Positions 12,702 to 23,981 of a stretch of 64,000 bases of DNA are shown in pieces (the first letter of the stretch is position 1; each line of letters begins with the position of its first letter). The stretch is from Phlebotomus papatasi (Eukaryota > Arthropoda > Insecta > Diptera > Psychodidae), in contig NC_077223.1 in assembly GCF_024763615.1 (NCBI RefSeq), positions 75,454,627 through 75,518,626 of the forward strand, written 5' to 3'. A program made the position numbers and the translations under genes. The notes under the pieces are model-generated. The model was not told the DNA's origin, made no database searches, and was given only the letters and a program-made list of their open reading frames with translations.

Positions 12702-13166
12702 GGCACAGCAGATCACAAAAAGAATCACTCCACTTATAAAGATATGCAACAGTATTCTCTGTACAATTCCTTAAAACATGGGAAAGTCGATTGATTGTGG
12801 TTCATCCTAGTATGAAATTTTTATCACAAAAAATCCTTCCATTCTCATTTTATCACTTCCCACCCGATTTTGCCATTAATTCGCATCATCAATTTGTACA
12901 TTAAATATTCTGTCCTCACGAACTCTGTGACTCTTACGACTCAATTGTGTGTGTGTTTTTTTTTTATACGTGAAAATCCATTAAAATATAGGTTTTTTTT
13001 ATGATATTTCTTGATGCATCGCATCTTAGCAAATTAAAATAATATATAAATTTTTTGTGCGCTCCATGTTAAACTCTTTCTTTTTTTCTCTCTCCCTCTC
13101 TCTCTCTTTCTTGCATTATCAGCGATTGACGCTATCTCTCGGTCTCTCATCCAAATTTTGTGGAAA

Positions 13167-13253
13167 TCATGTCATGTAACGCATAATTTCTCTCAGTGCG
13201 TAGAGCAACTCTGCCTGATTGCGAGCCTCCAAGATCATCAAATTTACATGAAC
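13167..13253 (-). CDS. Sesn: Sestrin, last coding exon
   Basis: On the minus strand CTCTAG precedes the exon, which encodes 28 residues and a TGA stop. It opens VHVNLMILEARNQAELLYAL and ends with RYMT, the near-invariant C-terminus of animal sestrins. It joins in phase 0 to the exon ending at 17963, forming the family signature HSEK-VHVNL across the junction. In human sestrin 2 the glutamate of that HSEK helps bind leucine; it is kept here. The 3' untranslated sequence that follows holds a purine-rich GAGA tract (pyrimidine on the plus strand at about 13080-13112). Confidence 0.95.
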   Translation of the reverse strand, partial: VHVNLMILEARNQAELLYALREIMRYMT

Positions 13254-13607
13254 CTAGAGAAAAAAGATAAGAAAATTTTGGTTACTTATTGATTTTCTGG
13301 ATCAAACAAATGAAACAAAGACTCTAATTAATAAACATTAATCATATATTTGTTCATTTCAAATTGCATTTTTTTCTTTATTTATTTAAGACCTAACTGA
13401 ATTGGGGTTATTAACAGTTTCTTTCTATTAGTAAATGGAAAAAATTAATCAATCTCAGTCGAAAAGAAAAATTAAATATTGGAATTAGATGTAAGAAAAA
13501 AGTAATTTCAATTTAACTGATTGATGATAAAAATGCATTCAATTAAAGTGTTTTATTTGGTGAGCAAAAATTAGCTGTCTTTCACTGTTTAATTCTGAAG
13601 AAAATAA
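13254..13607. other. Sestrin intron, left portion
   Basis: AT-rich sequence inside the 4.7-kb intron between sestrin exons 17963 and 13253; nothing else recognised. Confidence 0.7.
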
Positions 13608-13824
13608 TGCTGCTATTCCAATGAAAAATGCACATGTTTTTTTAGAGCTTTACTGTTCTTAAGTTTTTCTGCATTATCGACTTTTCTTTGTGTTGGTTCT
13701 CATTTCAACTGCCCTCTAATGATCTGAAACCACCAAATAGTTATGACAAGAACCGAAACCAAGAAAAACCGATTAATGTAGAAGCACTTGAAAACAGCAT
13801 TGTATTAAAAAGAACTTGGCCTCA
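13608..13824. repeat. Decayed second copy of the GGTGCTATTCC MITE
   Basis: GCTGCTATTCCAATGAA, then TTACTGTTCTTAAG, CTGCATTATCGACTTTTC and a TTGGTTCT word follow the same order as the element at 22480-22761. The right half is degraded and runs into the next repeat. Confidence 0.6.
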
Positions 13825-14812
13825 ATTTTGGGTTTTTGGTTTCGTGAACACTTTCAGATGGAAGTTCAAAAAGTCACCACAGGTGGCGCTGCGATAGCCT
13901 CAAAATTCATCAAAATTCAAATTCATTTTTTCTCAAAAACGCCATTTTGCAAGTTAATCAAATTTTAGAGTGTTGTAGTCCAGTCTATGATGTCTCCAAA
14001 AAGTGACGTGGGTTCGCTGTGGTTAAAATAGAACCGGAGATATGAGAGGTCAAAGTTCACGAAATTCAAAAAATCATATCTTCAGTTCTATTTGACCCAT
14101 TTTATTTAGTGAGGGCTCAAATGAAAGATCTCACCAAATGCTACAACTTTCTAGAACATTTGAACTTCTCGGGACCAACACCAGGGGCGCCACAGTCGAA
14201 AAACTAATTTCAATATGACATAACCTCAATTATCTCGACTGTCGCTGAACCGATTTTGATGATTACTGCGACATAATTGTAGAGGACATTTATGTCTATA
14301 TTTCGTCCATACATAATTTTCGGCTCAGATAATGCGATCTGTCCGATTTTGTCGTTTAATTGTTAAAAATTGACTTTCCCATAATAACGCTTTCAAACCA
14401 CTCAGGTGCCAATTTGACTGTTTTTACTCGACCAAGACACTTAAAATAGGGTTTTGAATGAAAAGTCTCACAAAATACAACAATTCTTTCATATAGTTGA
14501 AGTTCATCAAATGAACACTTGGGGCGCTCTGGTCGAAAAAACGAGTTCAGAAACAAACAACCTCGATTATCTCGGCTTCTGATTAATCGATGAGATCATG
14601 TTCTATGGCAAAATTATAGAGAACTTTCTGGTCTATGTTTCACCCATATATCACTTTTCTGCCAGTCCATCCAAATCCTTGATATTTTGGTTTAAATACA
14701 AAATTTGTATTATTTCACGAATTTGATTCAAGATAACTGAATGGCGTCCCCCAACTTGAGCTCTAAATCGAATTTGCACCTACATGAGCCGGTTAGGATT
14801 ATCTGTCCCTTT
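13825..14812 (+). repeat. Long interspersed repeat, copy 3 (5'-truncated)
   Basis: Matches the right two thirds of 57800-59657 and of copy 1, starting at the phrase TTTGGTTTCGTGA and ending GCCGGTTAGGATTATCTGTC. A block of about 30 bp present in the other copies just before the end (GCATGCACTCCGAGTTAGCT) is deleted here. It lies in the last sestrin intron. Confidence 0.85.
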
Positions 14813-14815
14813 TAA

Positions 14816-16300
14816 CTGCTCGAACTCCAAGAGAGAGCAGTTTTCACAATCGACTTTTTTTTTCAACTTTGCAAAATTCTAGCTGCTAAACGGTAAGAGA
14901 TATTGACTTCCGGTCTTCGGTGACCCCCCACAATGTCAATACATTCTATCGAACTAACTTACTCAAATTACCCCCCACCCCTTCATGCGCTCCCTATCCC
15001 CCAAAAATATGCAAAAAAATTTGTTTTTCTAATTTTAAAAATAATTGGCCCTGACGATTTCCTTCATTTTTGGATATGTTATGGAGGTAGTCCAGCTGAA
15101 CATTTCGTCCTTAGACACCTATCACCGGAAAAATCGCCATCTTGAATTATTCAAGGTCAAAGGTCAACCAGCCTGGAGGGCCTAATTTTCAACGGATTTG
15201 GACAAATTTGGACATTTTTGAAAGATCTTTTAATTCTGAACCCGACTGCATCGGTCAGAACCGGTGATGGATCGGTAAAGTAACGGTAATAGTCCTATTT
15301 TTAAAAAAAACTGTTTTTCGCAATCTTCAGTCTTTTGACCCATTTAAAAAATCAACGGTAAGAGATATCAACTTACGGTCTTCGGTGACCCCTCCTCAAA
15401 TGACATTATCTCGAACGTAATTTTTTTGTTTTCATCCCCTCCCCCTTCATACGCTCCCTATCCCCCAAAAATAGGCAAAAAATGAGGTTTTTCTAATTTT
15501 AAAAAAAATTGGCCCTGACGATTTCCTTCATTTTTGGATATGTTATGGAGGTAGTCCAGCTGAACATTTCGTCCTTAGACACCTATCACCGGAAAAATCG
15601 CCATCTTGAATTATTCAAGGTCAAAGGTCAACTACCCTAGAGGGCCTAATTTTCAACGGATTTGGACAAATTTGGACATTTTTGAAAGATCTTTTAATTC
15701 TGAACCCGACTGCATTGGTCACAACCGGTGATGGATCGGGAAAGTAACGGTAATAGCCCTATTTTAAAAAATACTGTTTTTCGCACTTTTTCAGTCTTCT
15801 GACCCATATAAAAAATCAACGGTAAGAGATATCAACTTCCGGTCTTCGGTGACCCCACCTCAAATGACATTACCTCGAACGTAATTTTTTTGTTTTTACC
15901 CCCTCCCCCTTCATGCGCTCCCTATCCCCCAAAAATAGGCAAAAAATGAGGTTTTTCTAATTTAAAAAAAAATTGGTCCTGACGATTTCCTTCATTTTTG
16001 GATATGTTATGGAGGTAGTCCAGCTGAGCATTTCGTCCTTAGACACCTATCACCGGAAAAATCGCCATCTTGAATTATTCAAGGTTAAAACTTAATTTTC
16101 ACCCGATTTGTTCAATTAATTAATTAAAAGATTAATGATTTTTTGAGACCCTCTTCTTGAACAATTTTCAACTTCAAGATGGTTTTGTGGTGATTTATAG
16201 ACAAATTTAATTCGACAATAATTTTCTATACATCAGAAAGCTTGCGAAAAGGTATATAAGGGAGAGCTCTTTCTCGGGAGTTCGAGCAGCTCGCAAAGCC
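14816..16300. repeat. Element with CTGCTCGAACTCC ends carrying internal tandem repeats
   Basis: The left end CTGCTCGAACTCCAAGAGAG is matched at the right by the inverse form CTTTCTCGGGAGTTCGAGCAG, giving terminal inverted repeats of about 23 bp. A relative with the same type of ends is at 61199-62550. The body is three tandem units of about 465 bp. There is no plausible transposase. Confidence 0.7.
14890..16090 (+). repeat. Three tandem units of about 465 bp
   Basis: The word CGGTAAGAGATAT starts at 14891, 15356 and 15820, each time followed by a GGTCTTCGGTGACCCC block, a CCTATCCCCCAAAAATA block, and the segment TGGATATGTTATGGAGGTAG. Units 1 and 2 are complete; unit 3 stops soon after the ATCGCCATCTTGAATTATTC block. 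Units are nearly identical in parts, so the array is fairly young or homogenised. Confidence 0.9.
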
Positions 16301-16727
16301 TCGGACGCTTTGCCACCCCTTTTTACTGACAAAACTCCTACAATACTAACCAAAAAAATTTTTTTTTAATTTAAATTTTTGCATCTCATTTGTTTTGTGT
16401 CAATATTTAATTTTAATAAATATTTAAATTCCACATCGTTCTCTAATTGGCTAAAGCTTTGAATACTTTTAAAAAGTAAAATTTTAGCCATTCAGAGAAG
16501 ACCAATTGAACTGAAATATATATAGTGGAATTAAATATTTAATTTACGTAGATTAATAGCTAACTTAAAAATGTATTATTATTTTAAGCTTTGCAAACTT
16601 AAATACTTTGTATTTTTTCTTGATTTTCGCAATAAACGATAAAAAAAACATTCTCAGTTCAAAGCTAAATCGATCTTCAGACATAAGGTTTATATCGTTC
16701 TCCCGGCCAATTGTTTTTCTTTTATAA
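16301..16727. other. Sestrin intron, no feature
   Basis: AT-rich intronic sequence; nothing recognised. Confidence 0.6.
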
Positions 16728-16988
16728 TGACTCCGGCACACCTTTTAGATCAGGAAAATTTCATGAAGTTGAAATTCGAAACCCTTTCTTTCTCAAATGT
16801 TTTGCATATGACTATCTCATTCTTTCGCATACCAAATTCGATTGAGCTAAATTGAATTTGGAGTGATGTTTAAGAGAAGAAGAAGAGTGAGAAATAATGA
16901 GAAAGACATATGCAAAACATGTGACAAAAAACGGATCCGAATTTCGACTTCATGAAATTTTCCTGATCTAAAAGGTGTGCTGGAGCCA
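16728..16988. repeat. MITE with CTCCGGCACACC ends, copy 1
   Basis: CTCCGGCACACCTTTTAGAT continues into a 40-bp end whose reverse complement forms the right end (ATCTAAAAGGTGTGCTGGAG). The whole 261 bp is close to a palindrome around an AGAAGAAGAAG core. A second copy lies at 21128-21386 and a worn one near 42040-42196. Confidence 0.85.
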
Positions 16989-17962
16989 CAAGGAACTATT
17001 TAAAGCCAACTGATAAATTTGATTTCAAACTCAGCTTACACTTTGAGTTACGAAAACATTTTATAAGAAAATTTGTTATATTTATCCGTATGCAAAAATG
17101 CCAGTTAATACAAATCTCTTTAAGAAAATCTTGAAAATATGTTTGGATTTGGGAAATTTTAAATTATGGAAAATTTTCAGTACAAATTTTTCGAGAAAAT
17201 ACCAGATTCTAAAAGTGCACAAAGTACTCTATCTAATTCTGTAATAATCGAAAAATTGGAAGATCCTCAAAATGCCACTCAAATTGCAGAAGTGCATTAT
17301 AAGATAATATGGATCTAAAGATTTAAATCGGCAATTTAAATCTTAAATAGATCGATAATAACAATATTTTATAGATCTAATTTTGAATCAAAAATAAATC
17401 TTTATATTTAGAGACTTCTTTTTGGCCGGGGTTACCGTTTGACCGTTCGAGAATAATAAATGAAAATCCAATAAGAAAAATGTTATAGATTTTTTAGAAT
17501 GAAAAAGAATGACAAAATTATGTACTAAAATGTTAATAGTAAGCAGAGACACAATTCACTAAACTAATTCTAATTCGCTAGTGTTAAAGATTTGATTTTC
17601 TCTTTTGATTTACTAAGTTTCTTCTAAGTAAACAATAGAAAGTTAACAGAGAAAAATCAATAAAAAAAGTGTATTTGAAATGTCAAAGAAAAAATTTGCC
17701 TAACGTCATTCTCAACTTATTTTCTATACGGTTGGTATGTGTCTCGGCTTACCAGTTTTCGCTTTTGGCTGTCAGTACATTTCAGGCTTAAATTTTTAAA
17801 TACCAGGAACTTTTAAATAGTAATAAAATTGTTGGTCAATAAATTGAGATTTTGTGCTTTGTATAGTATTTCTTAGCACTTTCAATTTCAGTAAGAATTT
17901 TTTTTAATTAAGAAAATGTTTTTGGATAATTCCTGGAAACAAAATAGTAAAAAACAACTCAC
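16989..17962. other. Sestrin intron, no feature
   Basis: AT-rich intronic sequence up to the donor of the 17963 exon; nothing else recognised. Confidence 0.6.
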
Positions 17963-18257
17963 CTTTTCACTGTGCTGCAACTCCCGGAGAATACTGTCGT
18001 AGTCCTTCTTGGTGATACGTTCCGGAAAGCAGCAAGCTGTTTTGATGAACATCTTGAGCGATTTCTCCAGCAATTGATTCACCTCCCCGTAGTCATAGTC
18101 ATCATGGCGGATACCATAGATGCACTGGATATAGTTCCAGATGGCACGACGGAATTTGGACGTGTCCACATTACTCCGTCCGGCCAAAGTGAAATAGGTG
18201 AGATTGTACGCGGCTCTGAATTTTGCATCCAGCAAATAGCCAACGTCATTGTAGAGT
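17963..18257 (-). CDS. Sesn: Sestrin, penultimate coding exon (leucine-sensor half)
   Basis: Flanked on the minus strand by TGCAG and AAG|GTGAGT. The first base completes an arginine codon begun in the 21565 exon, then 98 codons follow, starting LYNDVGYLLDAKF and ending in LQHSEK. This is the C-terminal domain that in vertebrate sestrins binds leucine and GATOR2. The conserved blocks DTSKFRRAIWNY and DDYDYGEVNQLLE are present, and the Thr and Arg of DTS..RR match leucine-contact positions of human sestrin 2. The tryptophan of the human FWRHF segment is replaced by leucine (ILREL), a change also reported for the fly protein. The opposite-strand ORF at 17972-18301 is a shadow. Confidence 0.97.
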
Positions 18258-19239
18258 CTGCAATGCAATTTGATTTATTTATTTATTTACTTAAAAAATA
18301 AGAAATCATCTTGATCAGAATTCTAGAGAGTGACCCAGAAAAGCCCCACAGTTCATCCGCCCAGAACGCACAAAACAAGATTTATGGGAATTAAAGTCAA
18401 GATCACCAGAGGTGACCAGCAAAGAAGGTCGTTCAAGTTTTCTGAAAGAAAAACAACCCATAAAGTGTCTGACCTTCGAGATGGATCGAGTCCAATATAA
18501 TGGGGGAATTTTCTCTTCTTTTTTTTTAATTATCGAAGATCAACATCGAGAAACATCTTACCCTGGGTCTCCTTGAGAAATTTCTCCTCAAGAATGAAAA
18601 ATATGTGATCGAGTAACATTGCGGAAATCTCCGGAAGAATTTGAATATAATTAACACTCAATAGCCTGAGAAAACTATTAAATTAATCAGAGAATCTATA
18701 ATTTATTGCTGATAAATGAAAATCTCTCTGTTAATATTTCCAGTAAAACGTATTATAGTTTCATAAACCAATAATAATTTCTATATTAAACAAAAATTAC
18801 CCATCTCCAATAGTTTCCTGTCCGAGAACATTTTAATTTGAGGAGGAGCCAAGTCATTGCAAACGAGAAACAACAAGCCACGCCCCTTTCATATCTTGTT
18901 GTATACAATGAGAAAAGCCGATGCAACTGAGACCACGCCCACATATTGCCGACTATTTTCGAAATTGCAAACTATATTTTAAATTCAGTATATGGAAAAT
19001 TCTGAATATAGAAAGTATTTCTTTAACGACGTAATTTAATATTTTCAAAAAAATTCAAATATCTTTCAATATCAAACATTAATTATCTTGCAAAACTGAA
19101 TATTCCTAAACAGAAAATAGATTAATTTCTATTGGCCTAAGATTTAAAAACGGACTCTAATTAAAGTTATTTATCAGCGGAACTTTGATAATATGGGTAA
19201 AAATTGATTACGAAAAAGCAATTCAATTCAATAAAAGAT
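18258..19239. other. Sestrin intron (3.3 kb), right-hand side of the 18257 exon
   Basis: Moderately complex sequence at 18300-18600 and 18830-18960 but no coding or repeat signal that I could support. Confidence 0.55.
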
Positions 19240-20264
19240 AGGATAAATGTCCTAATTCAAAACCATTCCCAGACGATTTAACTTTGACAGAAGGTTCAAC
19301 ACATTAAGTTCAATTTTTTTTTCTGAAGAGAATTACATAAATTTGCTCCTTGACTCTTCTATAGAATGTGACTGTTTAGTGAAAATTCTTTAGATATAAT
19401 TTGGAAACTTTTTAAATACAAGAAAAATACACGAGCGTAAAATGCTTCTATTGGAAACATATTAATCTAAATGGAGACAGGGAAAGTTTCTAATTGGAGA
19501 CAAACAGTGTATCTGATTTGTTCTTATTCCTGGTCTTTTATCATTTCCCATCTAAAACCAGGGACATGGCATTTCCTATATTTCCCATATGTTTCTAGCG
19601 CGCCGAAAAAACTTTTGGGTTTATTAGCTATTTCCTGTCAGTGTAGAATGAATTAGCAAAAAATATAAATGCAGAATAAAAGCCAACTTAATATTGAATA
19701 GGCAACCGAAAACCCTAAAATGGTAACCTACGAAGTTTTGGAGATATCTCGTGAAATGTTTACGAAAACAGGGAAAAATTTACACTAAAATCGGTTATAT
19801 TTTTCAGAGCTAATGTCACTCTCCTGTCTAAAACAATAAAAAAAAATCTCTACAAAAAAATCATATTTCCGGGGTTTCCTATTGAAGCATTTGTAGACAC
19901 TTCGGAAAAACACTTTTTGTTCACGGAATAGGTAATTATTTCATTTGAAAACTCCACGTACCGTTAAAAATAAAGATTAGCACTTAATTTAACTAAAATT
20001 AGCCAGAAATATGACATAAATGTTAAACGAAACGAATAGACAACAATCAATATATTGGTGAAAAGGTACACTTTTAATTTTTCTGAGAAATTAACAAATT
20101 AAAATTTGTGAATATGAATGGATTTTCGCTTTATTTGGAGCAAAATTAACTAGATAATGAAACTGTGGTATAGAAAATATATAAATATAATAATTTAGTA
20201 CTGTATTTATCATGAAAACAATGACGTTTCCATTTGGAGTAGGGAAAAATTTCCATTTAGAGCT
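19240..20264 (-). repeat. 0.9-kb TAGGGTAAAT transposon, second copy, inverted
   Basis: Reverse-complement relative of 7997-8909. The left end reads TAGGATAAATGTCCTAATTC. Diagnostic shared blocks include AATTGAACTTAATGTGTTGA in inverse form, GTCTCCAATTAGAAACTTTC in inverse form and ATGACGTTTCCATTTGGAGT. About 100 bp around 19560-19830 differ from the other copy. The right end stops short of the terminal TAGGGTAA motif, so this copy is slightly truncated. Confidence 0.8.
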
Positions 20265-20811
20265 CAATTATTTAATTTAATGAAATCGTTATTCGAGATT
20301 TTGAGGTTATGAATGACAGAATGACCTATCTGGGAAAAAAAACATTTTATAATAAAAGGCGAGTTCAAAATTCGATACAACATGTAATTCTTTTGGTAAT
20401 TCAAATATCTTCAAACTTTTCTAACAGAATTTAAGAAATACTCTAGAAGTATTACAAATTTACAGGGTTTCATGTGATTTTGAGGTTAGGAAACTTACGC
20501 ATAAAGTGGTTTGATGAGTGAGTAAATTATCGATCCTATTAATCAGAAAATCCTCTAAAAGGCAGATTAAGTTAATCCATTAAAAACTTTATGTGTATTC
20601 TTATATTGGATTTTTAAGGTTAGACTTCACATAACCTAAAATTTTAAAGTAATCTATGGATCAGAAAAGAGAAAATGCTCATTATTTTCACTTGAAGGGT
20701 ATAAAGTCGTTTTCTAATTAAATAAATAATCATACAAGTTCAAAATTATTCGATTTTGTTCATTCTGAGTCGAACTGAAAGAGTTTAGCCATAACTTAAG
20801 GTTTACCCGTA
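20265..20811. other. Sestrin intron, no feature
   Basis: AT-rich; nothing recognised. Confidence 0.55.
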
Positions 20812-21066
20812 CACTGAGAAAAAAAGAGGCTGCGATTAACTTTTTTTCCTCATAACTTTAACACTTTTTCGGTATAAAAATATATCAACATTTTTTAATG
20901 TTAATTTTACACCTTTTTAAAGGTAAAATCAACACGAAAAAGGGTAACTTTAACCCATAATACACCTAAAAAGGGTAATATTTACACCGATTTCGGATCA
21001 ATACTGCAGGGTAAAATTAACATTTCCGGAATGTTATTTTGACTTTTTCGGATTTCTCTCACAGTG
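20812..21066 (+). repeat. CACTGAG MITE, copy 1
   Basis: Begins CACTGAGAAAAAAAG and ends with CACAGTG, flanked by TA on both sides, a TA target duplication typical of Tc1/mariner-type insertion. The body consists of alternating words such as TTAATTTTACACC, its inverse GGTGTAAAATTAA, and a CTGCAG near the right end. Other copies are 28790-29041, 40710-40962 and 41692-41964 (inverted) and 61444-61685 (same orientation). Confidence 0.88.
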
Positions 21067-21127
21067 TACGGCTTATCTTAAATAATTTGTTAATTAAGCA
21101 AGATTTTTAGGAAAATTTTATCCTAAT

Positions 21128-21386
21128 GGCTCTGGCACACCTTCTAGATCAGGAAAATTTCGTGAAGTCGAAATTCGCATCCCTTTCTTTCTCACACATT
21201 TAGCAATGTCTATCTCATTCTTTTGCTCTTCAAATTCGATTGAGCTAAATTGAATTTGGTGTGATGTTTAAAATAAGAAGAAGAGTACGAGAGAATGAGA
21301 TAGACATATGCAAAGCGTGTGAGAAAGAAAGAGAGTCGAATTTTGACTTCATGAAATTTTCCTGATCTAAAAGGTGTGCCGGAGCC
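21128..21386. repeat. MITE with CTCCGGCACACC ends, copy 2
   Basis: The ends GGCTCTGGCACACCTTCTAG and CTAAAAGGTGTGCCGGAGCC are inverse repeats; the internal order matches 16728-16988. It sits in the intron just downstream of the 21565 sestrin exon. Confidence 0.85.
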
Positions 21387-21564
21387 ATAAGATTAGATAT
21401 TAAAGTCAAATTAGATTTTGAAAAAAAAAAAAACTAAAACTGCTTGGTATTTAAGATTTCGAGACATCTGGGAAACAGGATCAACCTCCAATCTGAAACC
21501 CGTATTACCGAATAGGGAACGTGGAAAGTTCAATATATCTAAAACGTTCAGAAAAAAAACTTAC

Positions 21565-22226
21565 CTATTGACGAGAGAGTAACCGTGATCATCCCAAGAG
21601 TAATCCTGAACACGGAACGTGGTGGGCATATCAGCAGATCCGCGCTTGGCAAAATCCACATAGGTGAAGGCAGCATCCTCCACATACTGGCACACTTTGG
21701 GTGGCAGGTTAACGGGTGTCTGGAGTGTTCCAGCTGCTAGTTCCGCCGCCTGCATCTCAACAGTCTTGAAACGTGTGCTTAGCTCATCCTCCGAGCACTT
21801 GGTATTCCGACTGGATAGATCCCTCATGCGTGCCATGAGATCATCCACACTTTTCACCTCTTCAGTCGGCGACCGGCTTCCAACGCCACTCTGACGTCGG
21901 CTCTGACTAGACACAGAATGGCTCAATTCCTGCGTGAGCCCACATGAGAACACAAAGGAGGAGAGGGAGTGAAAATGAGCCAGGATCACAATGGCATGTA
22001 CCACTTCAGCTAGTGTCCAGCAGAAGCGGCCTTTAGTCAGTGCTTCAATGTGATCTGTGGTCAAGAGCCACGGCCGATGGGCCAGGATCTTGTTAATTGT
22101 GTAAATGGCGCGCAATTTGGCAGGAATATACTCCAGACCCTCCAGCCATTTTCGATCACCACCCTGCTCCAGAAATTCCTGCTCATACAGCTCTATCAGA
22201 TACGAGCACTGATGCCGTGAAGCGGC
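21565..22226 (-). CDS. Sesn: Sestrin, large central exon
   Basis: On the minus strand, TTCCAG precedes GCC and the exon ends AATAG|GTAAGT, giving 220 codons plus two bases. It opens AASRHQCSYLIELYEQEFLE, the alkylhydroperoxidase-like motif of sestrins with its conserved cysteine. The RPWLLTTDHIEALTKGRF and AHFHSLSSFVFSCGL blocks of the N-terminal domain follow. A low-complexity Ser/Glu-rich linker (about residues 105-165 of the exon) separates the two domains. The exon then closes with VQDYSWDDHGYSLVN, the family's entry into the C-terminal domain. Sestrins are cytosolic stress-induced inhibitors of TORC1 through GATOR2. The codon spelling of this exon is markedly less AT-rich than its introns. 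The plus ORF at 21664-21894 is a shadow. Confidence 0.97.
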
Positions 22227-22479
22227 CTGGAAGTTGCGAAAGTACAAATCGTAAAATTAATTTCGCAAAAAGCCCCACGAGGTCAACAAATAATAAAATG
22301 TAAAATCTAAATGTAAATCTAAAATCTAAAAATAAAATGCAAAAAAAAAGAAAATGCCTGGTATTAAAATTGTAATTATTCACTGCAATACCAATAATTC
22401 TTTTGTTGTGCATATTTATTTCTGTTTGAAAACTTAAAAGAAATAAATCTTAAGGGAATTACAATATAATAAATAGTAA

Positions 22480-22761
22480 TGGTGCTATTCCAATGAATAC
22501 TTTTTTAGGATATAACTGTTCTCAAATGCTTCTGCATATATATAATCGACTTTTCTTGGTATTGGTTCCTGTTACAACTGTTTGACTGTTACAACGTTAC
22601 AACTGTTTTCGCACACGGAGAGAATTGGGGAAAACAGTCGCGACAAGAACCAATGCGGCAGCAAAGAGTCGATAATGCAGCAGCACTTAAGAACAGTCAA
22701 GTGCTAAATAATGTTCAAGAGAAAGACGTCCCTTTTCCATTTTTTATGGAAACAGCACCAT
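22480..22761. repeat. MITE with ATGGTGCTATTCC ends
   Basis: ATGGTGCTATTCCAAT at the left pairs imperfectly with the right end (TTATGGAAACAGCACCAT). Internally, an ACTGTTCTCAAATGCTTCTGC block is mirrored by GCAGCAGCACTTAAGAACAGT. About 280 bp, non-coding, flanked by TAAT on the left side and TAAT on the right. A decayed relative is at 13608-13824. Confidence 0.8.
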
Positions 22762-23050
22762 AATGACACACTGATGTTTAAAAAGAGATGGCAAAGCGTT
22801 CTAGTTTTGCGAAGTGATCGAACTCACGAGAAAGAGCTACCAGTGTATTATCTTTTCGCGAGTTTTTGGGTATCTGCTTCACCACCGATTAAGTTTATTG
22901 ATAAATTTAGCAAAAAAAAACCATTCCAAAATAAGAAATTGCTTAAGAAAAATAGGTTTTAGAATATTTTGGAATGTGTAACAAGCATACGAACAAATAA
23001 AAAGTTAATCCGAGAAAGTGTAATCAGTGATGAAGGACTGGCGCAATGTA

Positions 23051-23266
23051 TTTTGAGAGGGACTTTCCGGTGTTCGCCAGTGAAAAAAAGGTCACCCTAA
23101 GATGAAAACATTTTTTTTCGTCTTGCCCTGAGCTTTCGGTCCCGAAACTTAGTCACTGAAGAAGGTCCACATCGGGATTGAAAGCTCTATGCAATACGAA
23201 AAAAGTGTTTTCATATTAGGGTTACATTTTTTTCACTGGCGAACACCGGAAAGTCCCTTTCAAAAT
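23051..23266. repeat. 216-bp palindromic MITE
   Basis: TTTTGAGAGGGACTTTCCGG at the left is the inverse of the right end CCGGAAAGTCCCTTTCAAAA. Pairing continues over the GTGTTCGCCAGTGAAAAAAA block, giving arms of about 40 bp that are nearly perfect. Only this copy occurs in the window. Confidence 0.85.
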
Positions 23267-23335
23267 CCGAGAAAGGTAAATTATTTATAGATAAATTACC
23301 CATTCACTAATTCATTAAGTCCGATGCAGAGGTTG

Positions 23336-23981
23336 GAAATTTCAAGACATTGAGGCCATTTACATCACTGCATTAGATTGGGATTTGTTTAATTTTTCTC
23401 GATATAAACGGCAAATCCAATACGACCCCTCGTATCGAATTGGATTGGATTTAAATTGTCCCAACTGTCCCAAACATTTTCGGAGCGCGCGAAGCGAAAT
23501 TCGGAGTTGCATTTGTCGTTAAAACTAACCTATCATTTGTGTTGTTTTGGTAAGGAAGTCGCACAAAATAAAATTTTCAGGACTTTTTTTGTGTATTGTG
23601 CAAGGATATGGGCAATGACAAGTTTAAAAGAGGTGACAAAGCAAGGAGACTGAGCTCCTCTTCTAAATTGATCAGGAGAAGGAGGTTCTTGTGATGATAA
23701 CTAAAAAAATCGCAACCAAGAAGTTTTTGCAGAGTTCCTTAAACAAGGATATGAACGTAATATTAAGCAAATTGTGTAGTTAAATTTAAGAATCTTAAGC
23801 AAAATATCCAACTTAAATTGAAAATATTATTTTTAACCTCACAAAAATGGCATCCCGCTAAAAATCCAATTCAATCTCAACAGTACGATGTAAACAGACA
23901 AGATTGGATTCGGATTTTGGGACAATCCAATCTCAATCTAATGCGACGATGTAAATGGCCTCATTGTTTTTCGAAATTTCG
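23336..23981. repeat. MITE with GAGGCCATTTACATC ends
   Basis: GAGGCCATTTACATC...GCATTAGATTGGGAT pairs with its inverse at 23915-23962. The pairing extends outward through GAAATTTC words to about 645 bp in total. Inner short motifs such as ATTGGATTGG and CAATCC recur on both sides. No transposase. The plus ORFs at 23456-23653 and 23818-24006 lie inside and are chance. Confidence 0.75.

Noticed and set aside
13080..13112. TCTCTCTC tract considered as a splice acceptor of a plus-strand gene
   Set aside because: It lies in the sestrin 3' untranslated region on the other strand, and the next AG is not followed by an open coding frame with a donor.
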